A stretch of 11,360 bases of DNA from contig CABJBO010000029.1 in NCBI GenBank assembly GCA_902363875.1, positions 1-11,360 on the forward strand, read 5' to 3'. Shown in pieces: positions 1 through 5,559 of this stretch. The stretch is from Coriobacteriaceae bacterium (GTDB taxonomy: Bacteria > Actinomycetota > Coriobacteriia > Coriobacteriales > Coriobacteriaceae). A model generated the notes under the pieces. It was not told the origin of the DNA, made no database searches, and saw only the letters and a list, made by a program, of their open reading frames with translations. How positions within the stretch are numbered: the stretch's first letter is position 1; every line of letters starts with the position of its first letter. Both the position numbers and the translations under genes were made by a program.

Positions 1-86
1 CCGTGCAACGGAAAAGAGCCGCCCTTTCGGACGACTCAAACTGTAATGGGGCTTTTTGGCTGCCCTGTGCCCCGAGTTGACTCGCT
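1..86. other. Left-edge intergenic stretch, nothing recognised
   Basis: No convincing coding frame and no recognisable gene end. A short imperfect hairpin (GAGCCGCC around 16-23 against GACGACTC around 30-37) preceded by AAAA could be the remnant of a minus-strand terminator, but it has two mismatches and is not claimed. Confidence 0.4.
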
Positions 87-248
87 TGCCACGAAATGGG
101 CCTATCTACTACGTTTGACCGGTAACCCTCGACCATACCGAGAATTGCGAAATCAAAACCGCAGGTAAAGGGCTTGCCATTTTTAAAAAAAGACCCGCAT
201 GGTCGACCCATGCGGGTTAAACGTAGTAGATGGCCCGTTTTCGTGGCA
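87..248 (-). repeat. 162-nt intergenic element, copy 1, with 30-bp inverted arms
   Basis: The left arm (87-116) and right arm (219-248) are inverted repeats matching at 26 of 30 positions without gaps. The 102-nt middle (117-218) aligns without gaps to the middle of a second element at 1535-1696. Its first 59 nt (117-175) agree at about 46 of 59 positions, including a nearly invariant AATTGCGAAAT-AAAACCGCAGGTA stretch. The arms of the two copies are unrelated to each other. The middle also carries a terminator-like hairpin read on the minus strand, so minus is taken as the working orientation. A MITE, a structured RNA or a mobile terminator cassette are all possible. No transposase is nearby. 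Confidence 0.75.
183..217 (-). terminator. Rho-independent terminator downstream of the M24B peptidase
   Basis: A perfect 10-bp stem (193-202 with 208-217, ACCCGCATGG and its complement) encloses a 5-nt loop. On the minus strand it is followed directly by a T-rich run (complement of the A-run at 185-191). It lies about 80 nt past the peptidase stop codon and inside the 162-nt repeat element. Confidence 0.8.
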
Positions 249-261
249 CTGCGTTAACGGG

Positions 262-292
262 ATGTGCCAAAGGGACTGTCCCTTTGGCACAT
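262..292. repeat. Perfect 14-bp hairpin with the GGGAC-GTCCC motif
   Basis: Arms 262-275 and 279-292 are perfectly complementary with the 3-nt loop CTG. The motif reads GTGCCAAAGGGA-CTG-TCCCTTTGGCAC. It sits 3 nt after the peptidase stop and has no T-run, so it is not a classical terminator on its own. A related but imperfect dyad lies at 1426-1456. Such GGGAC palindromes resemble REP sequences, which is an inference. Confidence 0.8.
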
Positions 293-295
293 TGG

Positions 296-1384
296 CTAGT
301 CTAGGCGGACCGGATCGTGGGGGTAGGCGTTGAGAATCTCGACGCCGGACTCGGTAACTAGGGCCAAGTCTTCGATGCGGACGCCGGTGCGGCCGGGGAG
401 GTAGATGCCCGGCTCGATGGAGAACGTCATGCCCGGCTCTACGACCTGCTCGTTGACGAGCGAAACGTCGCCCGGCTCGTGGTCCTGCAGGCCGATCGAG
501 TGGCCCAGGCGATGCGTGAAGTACTTGCCGTAGCCAGCGTCCTCAATCACGTCGCGCGCGGCACGGTCCAGGTCGCACATGCGCACGCCCGGCGCGATGA
601 GCGCTTCGGCGGCCTCGTTGGCGCGGCGCACGATGTCGTAGATGCGTGCCGTCTCCTCGTCCGGCTCGCCCCAAAAGAACGTACGCGTCATGTCCGAGCA
701 GTAGTTGCGGCGACGTCCGCCAATGTCGAACAGCACCACGTCGCCGCGCTTGAGTACGGTGTCGTCGGGCTCGTGATGCGGGTCTCCGGCGTTGGCGCCA
801 AAGCTCACGATGGGCGGAAAGCTAAAGCCCTCGCAGTCGTGCTTGCGATATAGATTCAGCATCTGGTCGGCAATCTCGCGTTCCGTCACGCCCTCGTGGA
901 CGAGTTTGATGGCATCGGCCATCACGGCGTCGTTGGCGGCCGAGGACACGCGCATGAGCTCCTGCTCGGCGGCATCCTTGTGGGCGCGTGCTGCGGTGAC
1001 GGCAAAGTCGCCCAGGAAGAACTCGCTCGCGGCGTGACGATTCATAAGGGGCAGCAAAAAGCCGGAGCGCATTACGGTATCGATGCCGAGGGGCTTGGAT
1101 GGATTGACCTCGCGAGCGATGGCGTCGGTCACGACGTCGGTGTCGGTGTGGTAGGCCACGCGGGCATTGTCGTACTCGGGCAGCTGATGCAGGGCGTTGA
1201 CTAGGATCACCGGCTCGGCACCGCGCGTGAGCAGCACGCCACAAAAACGCTCGAACATATCGGCATAAAAGCCGGTCAGATAGTAGATCGACCACGGGTC
1301 GTTCACGAGCAGCTGCGCGCCGGGGCGCTGAGCCTCGAGCGCATCGAGCGCGCGCGCCACACGCTGGTCATCGACATGTGCCAT
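296..1384 (-). CDS. M24B family Xaa-Pro peptidase (aminopeptidase P / prolidase type)
   Basis: A predicted cytosolic metallopeptidase of 362 residues that removes or splits N-terminal X-Pro units from peptides. Residues 1-130 form a creatinase-type N-terminal domain and residues 135-355 the pita-bread catalytic domain. All five dinuclear-metal ligands are visible: D220 (VVLFDIGG), D231 (NYCSDMTR), H295 (HRLGHSIG), E324 (FSIEPG) and E338 (GVRIED). The accessory histidines near 204, 291 and 302 are also present. The ATG at 1384-1382 was chosen because GAAAGGA lies 6 nt upstream and the conserved domain begins soon after. The frame stays open 16 codons further upstream, but that stretch looks non-coding. 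The gene is monocistronic, with terminator-like hairpins on both sides. Aminopeptidase and dipeptidase activities cannot be separated from sequence alone. Confidence 0.93.
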   Translation of the reverse strand: MAHVDDQRVARALDALEAQRPGAQLLVNDPWSIYYLTGFYADMFERFCGVLLTRGAEPVILVNALHQLPEYDNARVAYHTDTDVVTDAIAREVNPSKPLGIDTVMRSGFLLPLMNRHAASEFFLGDFAVTAARAHKDAAEQELMRVSSAANDAVMADAIKLVHEGVTEREIADQMLNLYRKHDCEGFSFPPIVSFGANAGDPHHEPDDTVLKRGDVVLFDIGGRRRNYCSDMTRTFFWGEPDEETARIYDIVRRANEAAEALIAPGVRMCDLDRAARDVIEDAGYGKYFTHRLGHSIGLQDHEPGDVSLVNEQVVEPGMTFSIEPGIYLPGRTGVRIEDLALVTESGVEILNAYPHDPVRLD

Positions 1385-1425
1385 ACATCGTCCTTTCGTT
1401 AGGTTGCCACCATGGTATCTCAAGC

Positions 1426-1456
1426 CCGGCACATAGGGACGTCCCTTTTATGCCGG
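1426..1456. repeat. Imperfect dyad with AGGGACGTCCCT core
   Basis: The outer arms CCGGCA (1426-1431) and TGCCGG (1451-1456) flank a perfect central palindrome AGGGAC|GTCCCT (1435-1446), with a small internal loop between them. It lies in the 5' leader of the M24B peptidase, about 40-75 nt upstream of its start. It resembles the hairpin at 262-292 that lies just after the same gene. Confidence 0.65.
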
Positions 1457-1483
1457 CACTTCGGGACACTCCTTGGCATGACC

Positions 1484-1510
1484 AGCCTATCAAGCAGTAT
1501 AAGTTGTCAA
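1484..1510 (-). promoter_or_regulatory. Candidate promoter for the M24B peptidase
   Basis: On the minus strand a perfect TTGACA (1510-1505) is followed after 15 nt by TAGGCT (1489-1484). A TATACT (1501-1496) also lies in between. The spacing is short for a standard sigma-70 type promoter, so either hexamer could be the true -10. It lies immediately after a terminator-like hairpin and about 100 nt upstream of the start codon. Confidence 0.35.
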
Positions 1511-1532
1511 AAGAGGCCCGTCCCAAATGGGC
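1509..1532 (-). terminator. Small terminator-like hairpin upstream of the peptidase promoter
   Basis: On the minus strand GCCC and GGGC (1532-1529 with 1518-1515) form a short stem followed by CTCTTTT. A diverged direct copy occurs at 1836-1860, where a C-G pair of the stem is replaced by T-A. That compensating change supports a conserved hairpin. It would stop read-through from the operon to the right. Confidence 0.45.
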
Positions 1533-1534
1533 TG

Positions 1535-1696
1535 GTTTCAAAACTATGGCGGATTACAGGGCTGGACCTGTATTACTTGACCATTGGAAAAATTGCGAAA
1601 TTAAAACCGCAGGTAGACGGCTTATCAAAAATCGAAAAATGCCGGTATGGATGGGGGTCTCCGAATCAGCCCCGTAATCCGGCATAGTTTTGAAAT
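1535..1696 (-). repeat. 162-nt intergenic element, copy 2, with 30-bp inverted arms
   Basis: The left arm (1535-1564) and right arm (1667-1696) match at 27 of 30 positions as inverted repeats. The total length, arm length and core position are identical to the copy at 87-248. The 59-nt core (1565-1623) is shared, while the arm sequence is not. On the minus strand a hairpin can also form locally between 1639-1655 and 1671-1685 (ATGCCGG with CCGGCAT, plus GGGG with CCCC), followed by TTTTT. This gives a terminator-like structure at the same relative place as the terminator in copy 1. It separates the glp-like operon from the peptidase gene. Confidence 0.75.
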
Positions 1697-1739
1697 GGCA
1701 CTAAAGTAGGCACAATCTAAATATCGATCCCAAGGCAAG

Positions 1740-1802
1740 TTGCGGTGGAATAGTTCCTGGATGCCGGGGTTTTGGCGGAAATCAGGAACTATTTCACCGC
1801 AA
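1740..1802. repeat. 20-bp inverted repeat with 23-nt loop
   Basis: Arms 1740-1759 and 1783-1802 (TTGCGGTGGAATAGTTCCTG and its complement) differ at one position, which would be a G-U pair in RNA. The loop holds a minor GCC/GGC dyad. There is no T-run on either side, so it is a palindromic intergenic repeat rather than a clear terminator. Confidence 0.8.
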
Positions 1803-1831
1803 TTGAGGAGGGGCGGGGTGGATGGCGGGGT

Positions 1832-1862
1832 AGCTAAAAGAGGCTCGTCCTAAATTAGCTGC
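1832..1862 (-). terminator. Hairpin at the end of the glp-like operon
   Basis: AGCTAA (1832-1837) pairs with TTAGCT (1855-1860), and AGG with CCT forms an inner pairing. On the minus strand the inner hairpin is followed by CTCTTTT. It begins immediately after the stop codon of the DUF1667 gene (1865-1863), so it is the likely operon terminator, although the stem is short. Confidence 0.5.
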
Positions 1863-2261
1863 TTAGGCTGGGTCGATGTCCATGCTGGCGATAAGGTTGA
1901 TGCCCATGTTGAGGAGGTTGGGGAGGGCGGTGTCGCCCATGCGGATGGGAGCTTTGACCACTAGGCCGCGGATGAGGTTCATGGCTTGGGCATGGAGTTC
2001 GAGCGGGATGGCTTCGGCCGTACGCACGGGCAGCAGCGCCTCGTCGCCGCCGGATACGGCCGCGGTGGTGGTGAGCACGCGCATGGGGCAGGTGAGTTCC
2101 TGGCGTGCGAACTTGTCGCCGCGCGGGCAGCTGTTGCCAGTTACGGAGCGCACCTCTACCACGGTGCCGTCTGCGCTGCGCTCGACTTCCACGGTTAGGA
2201 GGCACTCGGATGGGCAGGTGGTACAGTTGAACTGTAGCGTCTCGATCACATTTGCGCTCAT
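1863..2261 (-). CDS. DUF1667 family cysteine protein, third gene of glp-like dehydrogenase operon
   Basis: A small protein of 132 residues matching the DUF1667 (COG3862) family, which is regularly encoded beside GlpA/GlpB-like dehydrogenases in anaerobes. The N-terminal half carries five cysteines: C13, C16 and C20 in FNCTTCPSEC, C45 in SCPRGDKF, and C58 in TCPM. This arrangement suits an Fe-S cluster or zinc site, but the family's chemistry is not established to my knowledge. An electron-transfer subunit standing in for GlpC is an inference. The start at 2261 was chosen because it is 4 nt after the upstream gene's stop and has GAGGAA about 10 nt upstream. The longer frame from 2312 would overlap the previous gene with a basic, non-conserved stretch. 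No signal peptide or membrane helix is visible. Confidence 0.92.
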   Translation of the reverse strand: MSANVIETLQFNCTTCPSECLLTVEVERSADGTVVEVRSVTGNSCPRGDKFARQELTCPMRVLTTTAAVSGGDEALLPVRTAEAIPLELHAQAMNLIRGLVVKAPIRMGDTALPNLLNMGINLIASMDIDPA

Positions 2262-2265
2262 GGCT

Positions 2266-3618
2266 TTACGCTTCCTCAACGGGGTCGACGGACAGGACAA
2301 TCTCGCTAACACCCAGGTCGAGTGCGCGCTGAATCACCTTTGCCGGCAGCGGGAAGCTTTCCATGACGCTCGGTTTAAACGGGCGGACCTTGCCTGCAAG
2401 CAGTTCCTCGCCGTTTGCGAGAATGCGCACGCGGGCAGCATCGACCGGGCGGCGTACACGGAAGTTGAGCTTAGTGAGCCCGACGGTCGTGATGCGGCCC
2501 GGCAGTGCGTAGCCTGCGATGCCGGCTGGGGAGATCGTGAGCTCGCAGCTGGCGCCCATGCTATCGCCGACACCCAACGCGTATGCCGCCGCAGCCGCAC
2601 CGGCACGCTCGGACTCGGTCGTCACATTGTCTGCCAGGTCGTGCACGTGCAGCACGTTGCCGCAGGCAAAGATGCCCGACACGCCCGTCTGCAGACTCTG
2701 GTCCACCACGGCGCCGCGCGTGCGTGAGTCCAGCTCCACGCCCGCGGCAACCGAAAGCTCGTTCTCGGGAATCAGGCCCACCGAAAGCAGCAGCGTATCG
2801 CACGGAACAACGCGCTCGGTCCCCGGAATGGGCGCCAGGTGCTCGTCGACCTTGCTCACTTCGACCGCCTCCACGCGGTCGCGACCGATCACGCGCGTCA
2901 CGGTGGTGGACAGGTGCAGCGGAATGCCAAAATCGTCCAGGCAGTTCTTGACGTTGCGGCGCAGGCCGTTGGCGTAGGGCATGAGCTCGTACACGCCCTC
3001 GACCGAAATCCCCTCGAGCGTGCAGCGGCGCGCCATGATGAGCCCAATGTCGCCCGAGCCCAAAATGACGGCGCGCGAGCCGGGTTTGAGGTTCTCGATA
3101 TTGATGTATCGCTGCGCCAGACCGGCCGTAAACACGCCGGCAGGTCGGCTGCCGGGAATCTTGATCTCGCTGCGGGTGCGCTCGCGGCAACCCATGGCAA
3201 GGACGACCGCACGCCCGGTGAGCTGCAGCATACCGGAGGGATTCATGAGCGTGACGGTGTGGAGTGTGGCGTCTTCCGTGGAATCGCCCGAATCAATCCC
3301 AAGCACCATGCTGTCCAAGAACAGCGCAATGTTGGTCGCTCGCACCTGATCGATAAAGCGCTGCGCGTACTCGGGGCCGGTGAGCTCCTGCTTAAAGTGC
3401 GACAGCCCAAAGCCGGGGTGAATGCACTGGCGCAGGATGCCGCCCAAGTGTTGCTCACGCTCCACGATGGCTACGCGCGCGCCGGCCTTATGCGCGGCAA
3501 GTGCGGCCGCCATGCCGGCAGGTCCGCCGCCGATAACGACAACGTCGAACGCTTGCGTCTGCACCGCCTCCGTAGCTCCTGCCTCCAAGCGTTCGTTGTG
3601 CATATCAAACGTCGCCAT
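2266..3618 (-). CDS. NAD(P)/FAD-dependent oxidoreductase (GlpB-position subunit)
   Basis: A flavoprotein of 450 residues of the pyridine nucleotide-disulfide oxidoreductase fold. After about 23 non-conserved residues, a FAD-binding dinucleotide motif runs G30-G35 (VVVIGGGPAG). GCRERTR lies at 143-149, a second nucleotide-binding motif GSGDIG at 187-192, and the FAD-ribityl-contacting GIFACGNVLHVHDLAD at 315-330. It probably moves electrons between NAD(H) and the partner dehydrogenase encoded just upstream. Only one base separates that gene's TAG from this ATG, and the strong AAGGGGG ribosome site lies inside the upstream gene, so the two are probably translationally coupled. Its position matches glpB, but the fold is closer to HcnA/HcnB-like and ferredoxin reductase-like proteins than to E. 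coli GlpB. Substrate and electron acceptor cannot be read from the sequence. Confidence 0.93.
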   Translation of the reverse strand: MATFDMHNERLEAGATEAVQTQAFDVVVIGGGPAGMAAALAAHKAGARVAIVEREQHLGGILRQCIHPGFGLSHFKQELTGPEYAQRFIDQVRATNIALFLDSMVLGIDSGDSTEDATLHTVTLMNPSGMLQLTGRAVVLAMGCRERTRSEIKIPGSRPAGVFTAGLAQRYINIENLKPGSRAVILGSGDIGLIMARRCTLEGISVEGVYELMPYANGLRRNVKNCLDDFGIPLHLSTTVTRVIGRDRVEAVEVSKVDEHLAPIPGTERVVPCDTLLLSVGLIPENELSVAAGVELDSRTRGAVVDQSLQTGVSGIFACGNVLHVHDLADNVTTESERAGAAAAAYALGVGDSMGASCELTISPAGIAGYALPGRITTVGLTKLNFRVRRPVDAARVRILANGEELLAGKVRPFKPSVMESFPLPAKVIQRALDLGVSEIVLSVDPVEEA

Positions 3619-3619
3619 C

Positions 3620-5074
3620 CTAGCGCACCCCCTTCAACGGTCCCTCGACCAGCCAAGATCCGGCATTCTCCAGCAGCACTTCGTTGGGGTCACACCCCAG
3701 CTCGCGGGCCAGAATCGCCACCACGCGGCTCTGGCAAAAGCCGCTCTGGCAGCGGCCCATGCCCGCGCGGCAGCGGCGTTTGACGCCCTCGACCGAAACC
3801 GCGCCCGGGCGGCGTCGGATCGCGGCCACGATCTCGGCCTCGGGCACCGTCTCGCAGCGGCAGACGATCTGCCCCCATGCAGGGTCGGACTCAATGAGCT
3901 CCTCCTTGCGTGCAAGCGGCGTACGGTCGAAGTCGTCCGGCGCGTGTCGAATCGGATTCCAATCGGCCCGTTCGCGCAAAGCAACGCCCGCCTCGCGCAT
4001 CACGTGCTCCATGCGCTCGGCAATGGCCGGCGCGCTCGCCACGCCTGGCGACTGAATGCCCGCCGCCTGGAACAGGCCTGGCACCACGGCGGACTGCCCA
4101 ATAAAGAAGTCGTTTGTTCCCTTGATGACCGGACGCCCGCCGGCAAATGCGCGCACCACGCGGCGCGTGTCCAGATCGGGCACCAGCTTGCGCGCGCCGT
4201 CCAGCAGCGCGTTGACATCGCTTGCATACGTTTGCGTGTCGCCCGGCTCGCGCACGGCAGCCGTCGCGGTGATCACGGTGTTGCCGTGGACCGTGCCCGT
4301 GACGATAACGCCCTTGGACACCGGCGTGGGCACGGGATAGAGCGGCATGAGCGTACGCGGCTCCTTGTCCAGTACCACGATGTTGCCCTGGCGCCAGACC
4401 ATCTGGAACTCCTCGGCGCCCGCCATATGCGAGATGTCGGCGGCGCCGTTGCCCGCGGCGTTGATCAGGTAACGGCAGCGCACGTTGCCAGCGGGGGTCG
4501 CCAGCGTAAAGCGCGCGTCGACGCCCGAGCCCGCGACTTCAATCGCTTCTACCGCCGCGGATCGCATAAACGTCACGCCGTTGGCAACCGCGTTCTCCAG
4601 CGCGGCGATGGCAACCTCAAACGGGTCGACAAATCCAGTCGAGGGGCACCACAACGCGCACGTTGCATCGGCACTGGCGCGCGGCTCTAATTCGTGGATG
4701 CGGTCGGGTCCGACGATCGACAGCTCGGGCACGCCGTTGACAAGGCCGTTGCGCCGCAGCTGCTCCAGATGCGCGCGGTCCTCGTCGTTAAAGCCCAACA
4801 CCATCGACCCGGTGCGGCAGAACAGAAAGCCCAGCTCCTGCGCCCACGCACCGTACAACTCGCAACCACGGGCGTTGACCTGCGCCTTTACGGTGCCAGG
4901 GGCCGGATCGTAGCCGGCGTGCACCAGACCGCCGTTGGCCTTCGATGCGCCCAGTGCGATATCGTTAGCCGCCTCGACCACGCAAATGGACAGGTCATAG
5001 CGCGCGAGCTGCCGCGCAATGGCGCACCCGGTGATGCCTGCGCCAACAATTGCGATATCAAACGTTTCTGCCAC
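3620..5074 (-). CDS. GlpA-like FAD-dependent dehydrogenase with C-terminal BFD [2Fe-2S] domain
   Basis: A protein of 484 residues of the DAO family, annotated in related genomes as glycerol-3-phosphate dehydrogenase. It would oxidise glycerol-3-phosphate to dihydroxyacetone phosphate; a related 2-hydroxyacid substrate (LhgO-like) is possible. The FAD motif GAGITG lies at 11-16, with GASKANGGLVHAGYD just after it. The C-terminal BFD-type domain has ligands C405, C407, C442 and C447 (CRC, then GRCQSGFC). An additional C435 sits next to this set. The start is GTG at 5074-5072 with GGAGG only 4 nt upstream, and no better start lies near it. It is the first gene of a tightly packed minus-strand operon. 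A perfect 15-bp palindrome lies about 20 nt upstream of the start and suggests repression at the promoter. Confidence 0.92.
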   Translation of the reverse strand: MAETFDIAIVGAGITGCAIARQLARYDLSICVVEAANDIALGASKANGGLVHAGYDPAPGTVKAQVNARGCELYGAWAQELGFLFCRTGSMVLGFNDEDRAHLEQLRRNGLVNGVPELSIVGPDRIHELEPRASADATCALWCPSTGFVDPFEVAIAALENAVANGVTFMRSAAVEAIEVAGSGVDARFTLATPAGNVRCRYLINAAGNGAADISHMAGAEEFQMVWRQGNIVVLDKEPRTLMPLYPVPTPVSKGVIVTGTVHGNTVITATAAVREPGDTQTYASDVNALLDGARKLVPDLDTRRVVRAFAGGRPVIKGTNDFFIGQSAVVPGLFQAAGIQSPGVASAPAIAERMEHVMREAGVALRERADWNPIRHAPDDFDRTPLARKEELIESDPAWGQIVCRCETVPEAEIVAAIRRRPGAVSVEGVKRRCRAGMGRCQSGFCQSRVVAILARELGCDPNEVLLENAGSWLVEGPLKGVR

Positions 5075-5091
5075 GGTGCCTCCAAGACAAG

Positions 5092-5119
5092 TTGACAGGC
5101 TGTCAATAGGACTATCCTA
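5092..5119 (-). promoter_or_regulatory. Candidate promoter -10 and operator for the glp-like operon
   Basis: TTGACA-GGC-TGTCAA (5092-5106) is a perfect 6-bp dyad with a 3-nt spacer, typical of a dimeric repressor site. On the minus strand TAGGAT (5119-5114) could be a -10, which would put the transcription start on the dyad. No good -35 is visible at the expected distance. A weaker second dyad TAGGA-CTA-TCCTA (5107-5119) overlaps this -10. Confidence 0.4.
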
Positions 5120-5178
5120 AGGTCTGCGCGTTCCCAGTGCGGCGGCAATGCGGCGAACAGCCCTGCAACACCCGCCAA

Positions 5179-5224
5179 CGGCAGGCGAGGGGAGACCCGG
5201 CACGGATGTTGGCCTCGTCTGCCG
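5179..5224. repeat. 12-bp inverted repeat, GC-rich, 22-nt loop
   Basis: CGGCAGGCGAGG (5179-5190) pairs with CCTCGTCTGCCG (5213-5224) with one wobble. It sits in a GC-rich non-coding stretch (about 5120-5240) between the operator-like dyad and the 80-bp array. I could not match this stretch to SRP RNA, 6S RNA, a T-box or any other RNA family I know. Confidence 0.55.
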
Positions 5225-5243
5225 ACAGCTACGGCAACCGTTC

Positions 5244-5460
5244 GTCTCGACCTGTAACAGTTAGACAAGGATTTGGGTTCTAGATGTTACAGATCAAGAC
5301 AAACCTTCCGGCGGATTTTGAATGTCTCGATCTGTAACAGTAAGAGGGGTTTTTGGGCCCAAGATGTTACAGATTGAGATTGAAATCGGGGAGGGGCCCC
5401 TGTGTCTCAATTTGTAACATCTAGACCCGGATTCCGCCTCCATCTGTTACAGATTGAGAT
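5244..5460. repeat. Array of six alternating inverted 16-bp half-sites, 80-bp period
   Basis: Three units start at 5244, 5324 and 5404, exactly 80 bp apart. Each has a 16-nt left arm (consensus RTCTYRAYYTGTAACA), 25 nt of variable sequence, and a 16-nt complementary right arm (5285-5300, 5365-5380, 5445-5460). Units are separated by 23 nt. TGTAACA is invariant in all six half-sites. The 25-nt insides are partly related and the 23-nt spacers differ. The array fills the space between two divergent genes. It may be a REP/BIME-type cluster or a multi-site protein-binding array. Orientation alternates, so it is not a CRISPR. Confidence 0.85.
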
Positions 5461-5500
5461 GTTTGTGTCCGCGCCGGCCCCGTACCCAGCCGTAGTCCCA

Positions 5501-5539
5501 TATAAACAAACCCCGTGGTAAACTTGACCGGATTATAAA
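5501..5539 (+). promoter_or_regulatory. AT-rich candidate promoter for the zinc-ribbon gene
   Basis: Two possible -10 hexamers, TATAAA at 5501-5506 and TATAAA at 5534-5539, lie in the only AT-rich stretch before the gene at 5560. Neither has a convincing -35 at 16-18 nt, and TTGACC at 5524-5529 is placed too close to both. The choice between them is open. Confidence 0.3.
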
Positions 5540-5559
5540 TATTCCGAAAGGTACCCGTA

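Noticed and set aside
1378..1687. Two plus-strand frames of 91-99 codons in the peptidase upstream region
   Set aside because: They are made entirely of the palindromic repeats and the 162-nt element, without ribosome sites or protein-like composition.
3422..4690. Long open frame (422 codons) on the plus strand opposite the GlpA-like and FAD oxidoreductase genes
   Set aside because: It is the antisense shadow of high-GC codons in two well-supported genes; its translation is low-complexity Arg/Ala/His and matches no family.
4888..5268. Minus-strand frame of 126 codons covering the GC-rich stretch upstream of the GlpA-like gene
   Set aside because: It overlaps the GlpA-like start out of frame, begins inside the repeat array, and is Arg/Leu-rich without motifs.
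5244..5460. CRISPR array
   Set aside because: Half-sites are 16 bp, alternate in orientation, number only six, and the inserts are partly related to each other; no cas gene is in the window.
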